DNA of 64,000 nt, from positions 3,410,001 to 3,474,000 of the forward strand of contig NZ_CP022464.2 in assembly GCF_002234575.2 (NCBI RefSeq). Direction: 5' to 3'. The position numbers and the translations under genes are program-made. Position 1 is the first letter of the stretch. Each line of letters begins with the position of its first letter. Below, in pieces: positions 1 through 7,787 of this stretch. Source of the DNA: Enterocloster bolteae. GTDB taxonomy: Bacteria; Bacillota; Clostridia; Lachnospirales; Lachnospiraceae. The notes beneath the pieces were generated by a model that was given only the letters and a program-made list of their open reading frames with translations, made no database searches and was not told the origin of the DNA.

Positions 1-614
1 AGCCCCACATCCCGTATCCCGGTCACGGCATCGTAGACTCCAAGAAGCGGCGGACTGAAGTTCTGGGAATGAAAGGCGCCCAGAGCCGCGGCCTGTATGA
101 TAAGCTCTGTGTCCCGGCCCTGGGTGAGAGGAAAGACAAACCGCTTCATACCGGAGCGGACATCCTCTATGCTTCCCCATTCCCGGACCAGCTCTCCCCC
201 GATATAGACCCTGCTTGCCCCTTCTATCTCAGGCAGTTCCAGGGCAAAGGGACCGCCCTTTTCCGGCAGCTCCAAAACCAGGCGGTATGTACCCTTTGTT
301 CCCCTTTGATTCCGCCTCATCTGTCCATATTTTCCTACTGCCGCAGTTACACCGGCAGGTTTCTCCGCTCCGTCAAACGCGTCCGGTCCCAGAAGCAGAT
401 CGGGATAGAACTCCCATCCCGTAACAAGATACCGGTATGGATTCTCCTCCATATCCCCCAGCGTCAGCTCCAGTCTTCCCAATTCCGGCTGCTTCCCCCC
501 CACCGTGTATTTATTATCTGCATAGTAAAGAATAAGTATGAATAAAACAGAGAGAATGGCTGAGGCAGTAATAACAATAATAGGCCGTAAACTTACCAAT
601 TTCTGATTTTTCAT
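1..614 (-). CDS. Membrane receptor ectodomain, paralogue of the kinase at 1536-3455 (partial, runs off window)
   Basis: Only the first ~204 residues are in the window. The ATG at 614 is preceded by GGAGGTAAG and lies one base after the stop of the LytTR regulator gene, so the two are translationally coupled. A membrane segment at residues ~9-31 is followed by an extracellular beta-rich domain. That domain aligns by eye with the N-terminus of the kinase at 1536-3455: both have DNKYT after the membrane segment, then GWxFYxDxLLxPD, a GKYG/GRYG motif, KGTYR, and F-S-x4-PPxxGV near the end. By analogy it should continue into a multi-TM region and possibly a kinase, but that part is not visible. 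The ligand is unknown. The paralogy is seen directly; the receptor role is inferred. Confidence 0.75.
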   Translation of the reverse strand, partial: MKNQKLVSLRPIIVITASAILSVLFILILYYADNKYTVGGKQPELGRLELTLGDMEENPYRYLVTGWEFYPDLLLGPDAFDGAEKPAGVTAAVGKYGQMRRNQRGTKGTYRLVLELPEKGGPFALELPEIEGASRVYIGGELVREWGSIEDVRSGMKRFVFPLTQGRDTELIIQAAALGAFHSQNFSPPLLGVYDAVTGIRDVG

Positions 615-615
615 C

Positions 616-1335
616 TTACCTCCGCAGATCCTTCAGGGCATATTCCATATATTCCTTTTTTACCTGGGCCCTGCCTCTGACCCGTACAGGCAGGGTTTCC
701 CCATTTTTCAGACGAATAACAGAGTCTCCCACCTCCTGAATCCAGTCCATATTCACGTAAATCCCCCGGTTGCAGCAAAGGAACCTGGAATCCGGCATCA
801 GCCGCCCGGACACAGCCATAAAGGACTCCGCAGCCTCCAGTACGGTATCGCTGGTATGTATCCGCACCATACGTTTAAGGCTGTCCACGTACAACAGTTT
901 ACTAAAGGGCACCACAGCCTCCACTCCGCCCTTCACCATCACCGTAAGTCCCCGTCCCGCCTCCAGAAGCTCTCTGGTAAAGCAGTCCAGGGCCAGGGCC
1001 AGATCCTCATAGCTCAGGGGCTTCATCAGATAGTAGGCGGCCCTTACCCGGTAGCTGTCCACCGCGTAATCCGCGCTGGAGCTAAAGAACACCAGACGGC
1101 AGTCCTTATCTCGCTCATATACCAGAGAGGCTGTCTCCATACCGGTAATCCCTCCCATATATATATCAAAGAATATAATGTCATAATGCCCCGGCTCATA
1201 AGCCTCTAAAAATGCTTCTCCGGATTCAAACTCTTGAATCTCAGGTACTGTCTGATGCCCGGAAAAATATTGGTCAAGCATACCCTTAAGCAGTTCTCTG
1301 TCCTGCATGGTATCATCCACTACTGCTATAATCAT
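616..1335 (-). CDS. LytTR-family response regulator
   Basis: A two-component regulator of 239 aa. The receiver domain spans residues 1-~120, with the acidic pair DD at 7-8, phospho-acceptor Asp57 (FFDIYM) and Lys in MKP. A LytTR DNA-binding domain occupies ~135-235 (KLLYVDSLKRMVRIHT and FLCCNRGIYVNM are typical). The open frame extends 20 codons further upstream, but the ATG at 1335 follows AGAGGA and begins directly with the receiver strand MIIAVVDD, so this start is preferred. It lies downstream of the GHKL kinase gene, its likely partner, and directly upstream of a second receptor gene. A pair of direct repeats with LytTR-site spacing lies ~160 bp upstream (1493-1524), suggesting autoregulation. 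Confidence 0.9.
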   Translation of the reverse strand: MIIAVVDDTMQDRELLKGMLDQYFSGHQTVPEIQEFESGEAFLEAYEPGHYDIIFFDIYMGGITGMETASLVYERDKDCRLVFFSSSADYAVDSYRVRAAYYLMKPLSYEDLALALDCFTRELLEAGRGLTVMVKGGVEAVVPFSKLLYVDSLKRMVRIHTSDTVLEAAESFMAVSGRLMPDSRFLCCNRGIYVNMDWIQEVGDSVIRLKNGETLPVRVRGRAQVKKEYMEYALKDLRR

Positions 1336-1492
1336 TGGTTTTTCCTCTTCTTTTGTATTAAAAACAGCGGTCTGTTTTCCCTGAAAACGGCACATTCCAT
1401 ATGCGGACGGTTCATCCTGAAAGCAAAAACGCCGGCTTCCTTCTTTAGCTGAAGGAAACCGGTGCTCTTTGCATTAAACCATCTGTATTTTA

Positions 1493-1524
1493 TTTTACCA
1501 CGCTAATCCGGGATTTTTACCACG
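1493..1524 (-). promoter_or_regulatory. Candidate LytTR binding site: two direct repeats with 12-bp spacer
   Basis: On the minus strand the 10-mer CGTGGTAAAA occurs twice in direct orientation (1515-1524 and 1493-1502), separated by 12 bp. LytTR regulators such as AgrA bind paired ~9-bp direct repeats separated by about 12 bp. The site lies between the kinase stop and the LytTR regulator start. The repeat and its geometry are seen; its use by the adjacent regulator is inferred. Confidence 0.6.
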
Positions 1525-1535
1525 TTTAACAAAAT

Positions 1536-3455
1536 TTAAAGTTCACCGTCTTTCACTGCGTCCGGCAGGAATATTCGGGCGGAAAAACTATCCGTATACC
1601 ATGTTGTCTCAAATGTCCCCCTATACTCCCGGACCACCTGGCTCATAAGCTCCATACCATACCCATGGGCCCGGCTGTCCTCCTTACTGGTACTTCTGCC
1701 TTCCTCACGGGGCAGGCTGCTGTTGGTGCACAAGATAGTAAGGCCGGTTCCAACCCGCCCAATCTCCAGGGAAATCCATTTCTCCCCATCCTCCGGAAGC
1801 CGGCTGCAGGCTTCTATGGCGTTATCCAGAAGATTCATCAAAAGCGCAGTGAGATGGGCGTCATGGACCGCCAGGCTTCCGGGCAGCCTGTCCCCCTCTG
1901 CTTCCACGTATATCCCCTGGCTCCTTGCCGTTCCAAGCTCCACCGCCAGGATGGAGTCCATAAGGATATGGCCTGTATATTCCCCATTCTCCATGTCCAC
2001 CGTGGAAGAAACAAGCCCTTTCAGATATTCCTTCAGTTTATCGGTCTCCCCTGTATCCAGATAATGTTTAATCAGGGTAAGCCGGTTGCGGGTTTCATGA
2101 AGCTGCTTTCTGGTTCCCCTGATATACTCCTGCTGAAGGGCACCATATCTGGCTCTGGCTTCCAGCTGGACCTGGGACAGCTGCTGCTCCATCTTAAGCC
2201 TGAGGCTTTCCTTATAGGTCCGATCCACATCATATATCATAATCCCGCCTGTTATGAGGATAATGACTCCGCCAGCCAGCTCTGCGAACCACCCTGTCAG
2301 CACCGGTTCATGGAGTGGGAACATCTTCCCTGCCACAAGGGCACACATAAAGACACTGTTTCCGGCCAGCACGGCAAGACAGCAGGGACGCTTCTTACAG
2401 ACAGCCCAGCCGGAAGTGGCCAGCAGCCAAAAAGCAGTGAACCACTTATACAATCCAAGTATATTGCCATATGTGTACAAGGCTCCCGCTGTCTCAGCCG
2501 GAATCAGAGGCTGGATAAGGACGCTCAGACAAATTAAAAAACCTGCCGCGCAGGCGGGAACATATACTCTCCCAGGCAGGCCGCAGATCTGCCACTGGAT
2601 CCACATCATAGAAAAAAACATCCCATAATAACAGAAGCGCTCCGCCAGCAGGACCCAGTACATACTCTCCGACATTACCTGGAACAGGGGCCAGGCCGTG
2701 CTGCCGCAGAAACAGAAGCAGAGAAACGCCATCGCCCCATATGGCCTGGAAAACCGTCTGACAGCCCCCAGGCACAGGCACATGGCTCCAATGAGAAAAG
2801 CCGCCATAATTGCAGCGCCATGGATTAAAAGCCGCAGTTCAGAGGTTCTGGACACCAGCTGCGGCACGCCAAAAGCCGGCGGATATACCATGCCGCTGTA
2901 AAAATGGCTGTCATCCTCCGCCTCAACTACAATCTCAATTCTGTCCTTAGCTGTGAATGTTACCATGCTCACCGGGGGACGGGGCCCCATGTCCCCGTTT
3001 ATGTTCCCGTCCATGCCCACGCTCTGCTTCAGCTTACCGTTCACCCAAAGTCTCCAGCGAGAGTAGACCGGTGTCAGCTCCAGTCCGTATTCCTGCTCAT
3101 GCCCCTCTGTGAGGATCACTGTCCTATAGGTTCCTTTCCCGTGGGGAGAAGCCTCCCGATCCCCCAGGTCAAAGCCTCCATACCTGCCTATGTAAAAATA
3201 TGCGTCCGGAGTATGGTTTTCAATTTCATCCGGGGACAGCAACTTGTCCTGGTAGAAGGACCAGCCGTCCGTAAGATAGAACATAGGGTGCCTGCTGTAC
3301 CACTGTTCCTCCAGCCATATAACACCATCCCTGGAATATGGGCGGGGACGGGTATATTTATTATCCTTTTCATAGCAGTAATAGAAAAAAGCGAAGCTCA
3401 GAAGGATTACAGCTGTTATCAGCAGGAACGCCTGCTTCTCTCTGACTTTCATCAT
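1536..3455 (-). CDS. Membrane sensor histidine kinase, GHKL type (7TM sensor)
   Basis: 639 aa. Residues ~8-27 form a first membrane segment. An extracellular domain (~30-200) follows, then a block of about seven membrane helices (~205-410), a coiled stretch, a dimerisation helix with the likely phospho-His in KQLHETRNRL near residue 452, and a C-terminal GHKL ATPase with N-box LLMNLLDNAIEAC and G-box HGYGMELM. This is the AgrC/NatK-like class that normally pairs with LytTR regulators, and one follows it here. The ATGATG start overlaps the stop of the surface-protein gene by four bases. The ectodomain is paralogous to that of the gene at 1-614, so two receptors may read related signals. The ligand is unknown. 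Confidence 0.88.
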   Translation of the reverse strand: MMKVREKQAFLLITAVILLSFAFFYYCYEKDNKYTRPRPYSRDGVIWLEEQWYSRHPMFYLTDGWSFYQDKLLSPDEIENHTPDAYFYIGRYGGFDLGDREASPHGKGTYRTVILTEGHEQEYGLELTPVYSRWRLWVNGKLKQSVGMDGNINGDMGPRPPVSMVTFTAKDRIEIVVEAEDDSHFYSGMVYPPAFGVPQLVSRTSELRLLIHGAAIMAAFLIGAMCLCLGAVRRFSRPYGAMAFLCFCFCGSTAWPLFQVMSESMYWVLLAERFCYYGMFFSMMWIQWQICGLPGRVYVPACAAGFLICLSVLIQPLIPAETAGALYTYGNILGLYKWFTAFWLLATSGWAVCKKRPCCLAVLAGNSVFMCALVAGKMFPLHEPVLTGWFAELAGGVIILITGGIMIYDVDRTYKESLRLKMEQQLSQVQLEARARYGALQQEYIRGTRKQLHETRNRLTLIKHYLDTGETDKLKEYLKGLVSSTVDMENGEYTGHILMDSILAVELGTARSQGIYVEAEGDRLPGSLAVHDAHLTALLMNLLDNAIEACSRLPEDGEKWISLEIGRVGTGLTILCTNSSLPREEGRSTSKEDSRAHGYGMELMSQVVREYRGTFETTWYTDSFSARIFLPDAVKDGEL

Positions 3456-5977
3456 GGCTTCCTCCTGCTCCTTCTTTTGTACCAGGATAACACCGCTATA
3501 CCCGCTGCCGCTCCCAGGACAGTACGGAAGATGAATCCTGAAGGATTATCCCTTTGAAGGCGGCCGGAGTCCGCATCCATACCCTCTCCGGCAGGTTCCT
3601 CCCGGTTTTCAGTGGCATTTTCTTCCAACAGATTCCCTGTCCTCAAACCATCTTCGTGAAAGGAGTCTTCTGCTTCCCCGCCACCGTATGCCCGGCCGTC
3701 TTCTCCAAGCGCTGAACCGGAGGCCCCCGGCCTATCCCCTGCGCCTGCGCCAGACGCGTCCCGCGCGGCCATGCCTTCCTCTATGGAAGGTTCCTGTCTG
3801 CGGATTTTGTCCGCAGCTAAAGGCCCGTTTGGGTCTGAGCCAGCCGCCGCGGAGGGCTCCTGTGTATCGGCGGCAGCCGTCGTGGAGAGTCTCTGTGTAC
3901 CGATCCTGTCCGCAGTACAGGGCTCTGGTATCCCGGCGCACTTCACAGCAGATGGCTCCAGGGACAGAGTGCCGTCCCCATCTGACGTGCCGGATGTTCC
4001 GTCTGCTTCTGCGGTTCCCCTGCCGTCACTGTCAGGATCCCCTGAACCGCCAAATTCATCCCCCGGAGGAGGCGCGCTGTTCCAGGGCGGAAGGTCTCCC
4101 TGGTCATCCCGGTCATCCCCGTCACGGTCTCCATGGCCAAACCGGTCTGAGTCATTCTCATAATAACCAAAGGATTTCACCGATGACAGCCCTTCCATGG
4201 AACCTCCGGTGACAGCAACACAGAACCGGTATGTATGATTAAATTCAAGTCCCTCCACAGTGATTGTCAAGGGATCTATCTGCACAGAGCATCCGGGCAT
4301 AGAGTCTGCGTCCTGCCATGTATCCCCTCCATCTGCTGAACAAAACAGCTCAATCCTCTGTGCGTCCTCTACAGGATTCAAAAAATACAGTACAGCCATA
4401 TCCTCCATCCTGAAGATTTCCTCAATATGGACCGTTTTAGGGTCCACAACATAAATCTCAATCTCAATTTCCGGTATCTCTATAAAAAACCAGTCGGGAT
4501 ACCCCTCCGCTTCTACCATAGCCCTGTAAACCCCTGGCTCTGAAAGTTCCTCAGGCAGGTCTTTCCAGTTCAGCGTAAAATCCCGGGTCCACATTTTCCT
4601 TTCCCCTGTGGGATCGCAAAATACATATGACGCCGACGGCGCCAGCTTATCATACAGCCCCTGACAGTCTGTTCCCGCTAATACGCTGACCCCGTTTTCA
4701 TCCAGGCGGCCATCAAGATAAATCTCCCTTGTAATCACCTCAGACTGTTCGGGCAAGGGAGTCACCTGCGATGTGTCCACAATGAGCACTTTATCCGTGA
4801 CAACGGAACTGCCCTCCGCCTCCACCAGGCAAAGCTTAAGCTCTACCGGCGTGTCTGCCTCAATGCCCACTGAGTTTTCCCCTTCTGCCTCAATATGGGC
4901 ATACTGCAGGCTGCAGTCCCCCTTTCCCGTCCACTTTAAGGCAATGCTGTTGTCCCCGGAAACTCCGATATAAGCGTTATCTGTCTGAAGCGCATATTTA
5001 CCGTTTTTCGTTTCTGAAATCTCCACCGCAACCGCTCCGTCGCCCTCTGCCCATACCCCGGCACCATTTTTAAAGGTGGTTTTTCCGGATATCTGAAACA
5101 GCGCTTTGTCTCCTGCCGCGCCCTGGAAACGGATGGGGCCGTCCACAAACAAATTCCCCTTGTCAGACACAACGATGGAATATCCATTCATATTCACCAC
5201 GGCTTCATCTTCCGGAGCAATATTCAAATCAACTGAACCTGCAACAAGAATATCCCCTGTAAGGCAAATCTCCTCCCCGGTCTCCAGAAGGGTTAAAAGT
5301 TCCTCCACAGTGCCGCACTGGACCTCCTCATCCAGCGGTATCTCAATCATCTGTAATTGAATTTCCGGCTGACGGATATCTCCGGGATTCTCTAACTCCT
5401 CCTGATTATGGCCTGTCTGTCCGGAATCCGGATGTTCCGGATTCTCTCCCTCTATATCTTCTCTGTCCGAGGATGGCGGGTTTTCTCCCTTTCCGTTTTC
5501 TTCGTCCGGGGATGGCGGGGTTTCTCCCTCTCCATCTTCTCCGTCCGGGGATGGCGGGGTTTCTCCCTCTCCGTTTTCTCCGTCCGGGGATGACGGGGTT
5601 TCTCCCTCTCCATCTTCTCCGTCCGGGGATGGCGGGGTTTCTCCCTCTCCGTTTTCTTCGTCCGGGGATGACGGGGTTTCTCCCTCTCCGTCTTCTCCGT
5701 CCGGGGATGACGGGGTTTCTCCCTCTCCGTCTTCTCCGTCCGGGGATGGCGGGTTTCCCCCCTCTCCGTTTTCTCCATGCGAATTTTCCGGCGCTTCCCC
5801 CCGGCTTCCTTCTCCGTCCGGGGATAAAGAGGCATCCTCTTTTCCATCTTCTCCTGTGGATAATTCGGACATATCCCCGTCACCGACCATACCATAAGCT
5901 GGAAAAATTACTGTTTTTCCAGCCAGAAAGCCAGCCAGTACCACTGTCAATACAATTCTATAATACGTTCTCCTCAT
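3452..5977 (-). CDS. Secreted, membrane-anchored surface protein with 13-residue acidic/proline repeats
   Basis: About 841 aa, family not recognised. An N-terminal signal segment (~10-32) is followed by nine 13-residue repeats of the type GEDGEGETPSSPD. Then comes a ~200-residue region of short beta-strand turns (GDILVAGSVDLNIAP, MNGYSIVVSDKGNLFVDG) resembling a beta-helix, and an Fn3-like segment ending in the strand pattern NHTYRFCVAV. A long Asp/Gly/Ala-rich linker leads to a C-terminal membrane helix with a KRRSRRK tail. There is NPSG before that helix but no clear LPXTG signal. The gene sits between an OmpR regulator and the GHKL kinase and overlaps the kinase gene by 4 bp, so it probably belongs to the sensing system. 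A GTG three codons upstream (5986) is an alternative start; neither has a strong ribosome site. Confidence 0.8.
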   Translation of the reverse strand: MRRTYYRIVLTVVLAGFLAGKTVIFPAYGMVGDGDMSELSTGEDGKEDASLSPDGEGSRGEAPENSHGENGEGGNPPSPDGEDGEGETPSSPDGEDGEGETPSSPDEENGEGETPPSPDGEDGEGETPSSPDGENGEGETPPSPDGEDGEGETPPSPDEENGKGENPPSSDREDIEGENPEHPDSGQTGHNQEELENPGDIRQPEIQLQMIEIPLDEEVQCGTVEELLTLLETGEEICLTGDILVAGSVDLNIAPEDEAVVNMNGYSIVVSDKGNLFVDGPIRFQGAAGDKALFQISGKTTFKNGAGVWAEGDGAVAVEISETKNGKYALQTDNAYIGVSGDNSIALKWTGKGDCSLQYAHIEAEGENSVGIEADTPVELKLCLVEAEGSSVVTDKVLIVDTSQVTPLPEQSEVITREIYLDGRLDENGVSVLAGTDCQGLYDKLAPSASYVFCDPTGERKMWTRDFTLNWKDLPEELSEPGVYRAMVEAEGYPDWFFIEIPEIEIEIYVVDPKTVHIEEIFRMEDMAVLYFLNPVEDAQRIELFCSADGGDTWQDADSMPGCSVQIDPLTITVEGLEFNHTYRFCVAVTGGSMEGLSSVKSFGYYENDSDRFGHGDRDGDDRDDQGDLPPWNSAPPPGDEFGGSGDPDSDGRGTAEADGTSGTSDGDGTLSLEPSAVKCAGIPEPCTADRIGTQRLSTTAAADTQEPSAAAGSDPNGPLAADKIRRQEPSIEEGMAARDASGAGAGDRPGASGSALGEDGRAYGGGEAEDSFHEDGLRTGNLLEENATENREEPAGEGMDADSGRLQRDNPSGFIFRTVLGAAAGIAVLSWYKRRSRRKP
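5426..5776 (-). repeat. 39-bp coding minisatellite, about 9 copies
   Basis: Nine consecutive 13-codon units encode variants of GExGEGExPxSPD within the surface protein. Inner units are nearly identical in DNA, while the outer ones (ending NPPSSD and NPEHPD) have diverged. This is what slippage or unequal exchange gives, so copy number is likely to vary between strains. The unit is a multiple of three, so the frame is kept. Confidence 0.9.
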
Positions 5978-5989
5978 CTGTCCCACCGT

Positions 5990-6697
5990 CTAATCTTCAT
6001 TCTCATCCTCAAACATCACAAGCTTATATCCCAGTGCACGTTTACATTCTATATCCGCTATCAACTCTCCGTCTGCATCCTGCAGCTTCTTTCTCAGATT
6101 AGATATATGAACCCAGACTGTCCGTATATCCCGGTTGGGCGCCATATCCCATATCTCCCTGTAAAGCTCCCCGGACTCCATATATCTTCCCCTGTTTCTC
6201 ATCAACGCGGCCAGGAGACGGTACTCCTTTGGCTTTAAAAGCATGTCTCTCCCATCCAGATAAGCCCGCTGGCTCTTCACATTCAAATATAACCTGCTGC
6301 CGCCCTGGTGGATATCTTCCCCGCCCCTGCGCTCTAATCTTCGGAGATGTGCCTCAATTCTGGCTGCCAGCTCCTCAATATCATAAGGCTTTGTAATATA
6401 ATCATCACCTCCGGCCCGGAGCCCCTGGACAATCTGACTGCTCTCCCCCAAGCTTGTGAGGAACAGAATCGGCCCCTGAAACTGCTCACGCAGCCTTCTG
6501 CACAGATCTACCCCGGAACCGTCCGGCATCATAACATCCAAAACCAGCAAATCCGGATTATCCCTGAGAACACACGACTCCGCCTGGCCCAGTGTGGAAA
6601 CCGCCGTAACCTGATAGCCGCGCTGTTCCAGCTGTTCCCTGTTATATTCCAATATATCCGGTTCATCCTCTCCTAGCAGAATATGATATCCCTTCAT
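5990..6697 (-). CDS. OmpR/PhoB-family response regulator
   Basis: 235 aa. The receiver domain has the acidic pocket GEDEPD, phospho-acceptor Asp in LLVLDVMMPDGSG and Lys in ITKPYD. The C-terminal winged helix contains LLKPKEYRLLAALM and the recognition-helix region IRTVWVHISNLRKKL. The ATG at 6697 is seven bases from GGAGG; a GTG at 6700 is possible but too close. It is the first gene of a minus-strand operon leading into the surface protein, with a TATAAT promoter at 6826-6853. No HisKA-type kinase is adjacent, so either it is an orphan or it takes phosphate from the GHKL kinase downstream, which would be unusual. Confidence 0.92.
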   Translation of the reverse strand: MKGYHILLGEDEPDILEYNREQLEQRGYQVTAVSTLGQAESCVLRDNPDLLVLDVMMPDGSGVDLCRRLREQFQGPILFLTSLGESSQIVQGLRAGGDDYITKPYDIEELAARIEAHLRRLERRGGEDIHQGGSRLYLNVKSQRAYLDGRDMLLKPKEYRLLAALMRNRGRYMESGELYREIWDMAPNRDIRTVWVHISNLRKKLQDADGELIADIECKRALGYKLVMFEDENED

Positions 6698-6825
6698 CAC
6701 AATTCCTCCCAGCTTTCTTGCGCCATCTCAAATCCATTCAGGTCCGGGAATCTTATTGTATCTCTATTCCCCCAGCCTTGGTCTTTTGGATAAGACAGTC
6801 GGCAGATGTTTTAACTCAATCATTC

Positions 6826-6853
6826 ATTATACCGAAAAATTTTGTTTTACAAG
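6826..6853 (-). promoter_or_regulatory. Promoter of the signalling operon, with an adjacent copy of the GTGGTAAAA motif
   Basis: On the minus strand, -35 TTGTAA (6848-6853), a 16-bp spacer and -10 TATAAT (6826-6831) lie ahead of the OmpR-type regulator gene. The motif TGTGGTAAAA at 6860-6869, six bases upstream of the -35, matches 9 of 10 bases of the repeats at 1493-1524. The 6701-6968 stretch contains no gene. Confidence 0.6.
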
Positions 6854-6968
6854 CAACATTTTACCACATATCCTATCAGATTAACAGAATAAGGGACTTT
6901 TTCTAAATACGCAGACATTTCCATCTGCCTTATTGTAGTATACTTTTTAGCAGGAGTGAAAAACAAGA

Positions 6969-7006
6969 CAAAAAAAATAGCTGGTAAACATTAAAAGTTT
7001 ATCAGC
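6969..7006 (-). terminator. Rho-independent terminator of the tRNA operon
   Basis: The 10-bp arms GCTGGTAAAC/GTTTATCAGC (one mismatch) flank a 7-nt loop. They are followed on the minus strand by TA and then an eight-base T tract. It lies ~70 bp after tRNA-Thr. Confidence 0.85.
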
Positions 7007-7076
7007 CATGAAAGAATGCTTAACTAAATATCACTATCCTAATAATATTGCCTGCAGACACAAGGAATTTTTATCA

Positions 7077-7149
7077 AGCCACTGGCCGGACTCGAACCGG
7101 CGACCCACGCATTACGAATGCGTTGCGCTACCAACTGCGCTACAGTGGC
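7077..7149 (-). tRNA. tRNA-Thr (CGT)
   Basis: 73 nt cloverleaf. The acceptor stem GCCACTG/CAGTGGC closes, the anticodon stem ACGCA/TGCGT flanks loop TTCGTAA with anticodon CGT, and the T arm carries GTTCGAGTC. CCA is not encoded. It is the third tRNA of a minus-strand operon. Confidence 0.95.
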
Positions 7150-7216
7150 ATCCGAACAGCAATTGCCATTCCTTTGATGCAACAAGGCTGCTGCCTAAGC
7201 AACAGCCTTGCCATCA

Positions 7217-7288
7217 TGACCTGACCGGGAATCGAACCCGGGTTTACGCCGTGAGAGGGCGTCGTCTTAGCCGCTTGACCATCAGGCC
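7217..7288 (-). tRNA. tRNA-Glu (CTC)
   Basis: 72 nt. The acceptor GGCCTGA pairs with TCAGGTC (one G-U), the anticodon loop CTCTCAC gives anticodon CTC, and the T loop is TTCGATT. CCA is not encoded. This is the GAG-specific minor isoacceptor. Confidence 0.95.
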
Positions 7289-7298
7289 TAAAGGTAAA

Positions 7299-7372
7299 TC
7301 GAGGCGACGTGATTCGAACACGCGGCCTCTGCGTCCCGAACGCAGCGCTCTACCAAACTGAGCCACGCCTCG
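7299..7372 (-). tRNA. tRNA-Pro (CGG)
   Basis: 74 nt. The acceptor CGAGGCG/CGCCTCG closes, the anticodon stem CTGCG/CGCAG flanks loop TTCGGGA with anticodon CGG, and the T loop is TTCGAAT. It is the first tRNA of the operon, just downstream of a strong promoter. Confidence 0.95.
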
Positions 7373-7383
7373 ATACCTTTGGT

Positions 7384-7412
7384 AGTATAATACATTTATT
7401 CCAGAAAGTCAA
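7384..7412 (-). promoter_or_regulatory. tRNA operon promoter
   Basis: Minus-strand -35 TTGACT (7407-7412), 17-bp spacer, -10 TATACT (7384-7389), twelve bases from the tRNA-Pro 5' end. This is near-consensus sigma-A, as expected for stable RNA. Confidence 0.85.
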
Positions 7413-7480
7413 CCATAAATTGTCAAAGTTTTTAAAATAATTATGATAATTTCCGAAAAGCCCCAGTTACAGGTTCTGTA

Positions 7481-7675
7481 CTACACTTCCACCGCGGTAA
7501 ATCCAAGGTCGTCTAAAATCTCCACTGCCTTGGCCTCGCAGTCCTTATCCCCGTCAATGGTCACTGTCTTGACGGACAAATCCACCGTATTCTTAATGCC
7601 TGCTCCGTCCAGTCCCTTCTTAATCCGGTTCACACAACCCTCGCACATCATTTCCTCGCACTTATAAGTTTTCAT
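7481..7675 (-). CDS. CopZ-like heavy-metal-associated (HMA) copper chaperone
   Basis: 64 aa, a single ferredoxin-like HMA domain. It begins MKTYKCEEMMCEGC with the metal-binding CxxC as CEGC, and ends in the usual VEILDDLGFTAVEV strand. The second ATG (7675) is used because AGGAG lies seven bases upstream of it and is almost touching the first ATG (7681). It would carry Cu(I) to CopA, whose gene lies ~3.4 kb further along, separated by an O-acylation gene pair. The metal is inferred from the family and the nearby copA-csoR genes. No CsoR-type box was found upstream. Confidence 0.85.
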   Translation of the reverse strand: MKTYKCEEMMCEGCVNRIKKGLDGAGIKNTVDLSVKTVTIDGDKDCEAKAVEILDDLGFTAVEV

Positions 7676-7748
7676 GTTCATTCTCCTTTTCTGTTTTTAT
7701 ATTAACAGGCTTTCCCCGCCCTCTGGAGGCAGGGACGCCATCCTGTCC

Positions 7749-7770
7749 GGCTGTCATGAGGCTGTCATGA
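7749..7770. repeat. Tandem 11-bp duplication
   Basis: GGCTGTCATGA occurs twice head to tail between the acyl-transfer gene stop and the copper-chaperone gene. Non-coding, no assigned role. Confidence 0.7.
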
Positions 7771-7787
7771 CTTTCTGAAACATCCCG

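Noticed and set aside
5426..5776. CRISPR-like or intergenic repeat
   Set aside because: The repeats are in frame within a coding sequence and encode a 13-residue unit.
3452..5977. Sortase-anchored protein
   Set aside because: NPSG precedes the C-terminal helix, but the Thr-Gly of LPXTG/NPQTN-type signals is not present.
7008..7361. Open frame across the tRNA cluster
   Set aside because: It reads through three tRNA genes and has no protein features.
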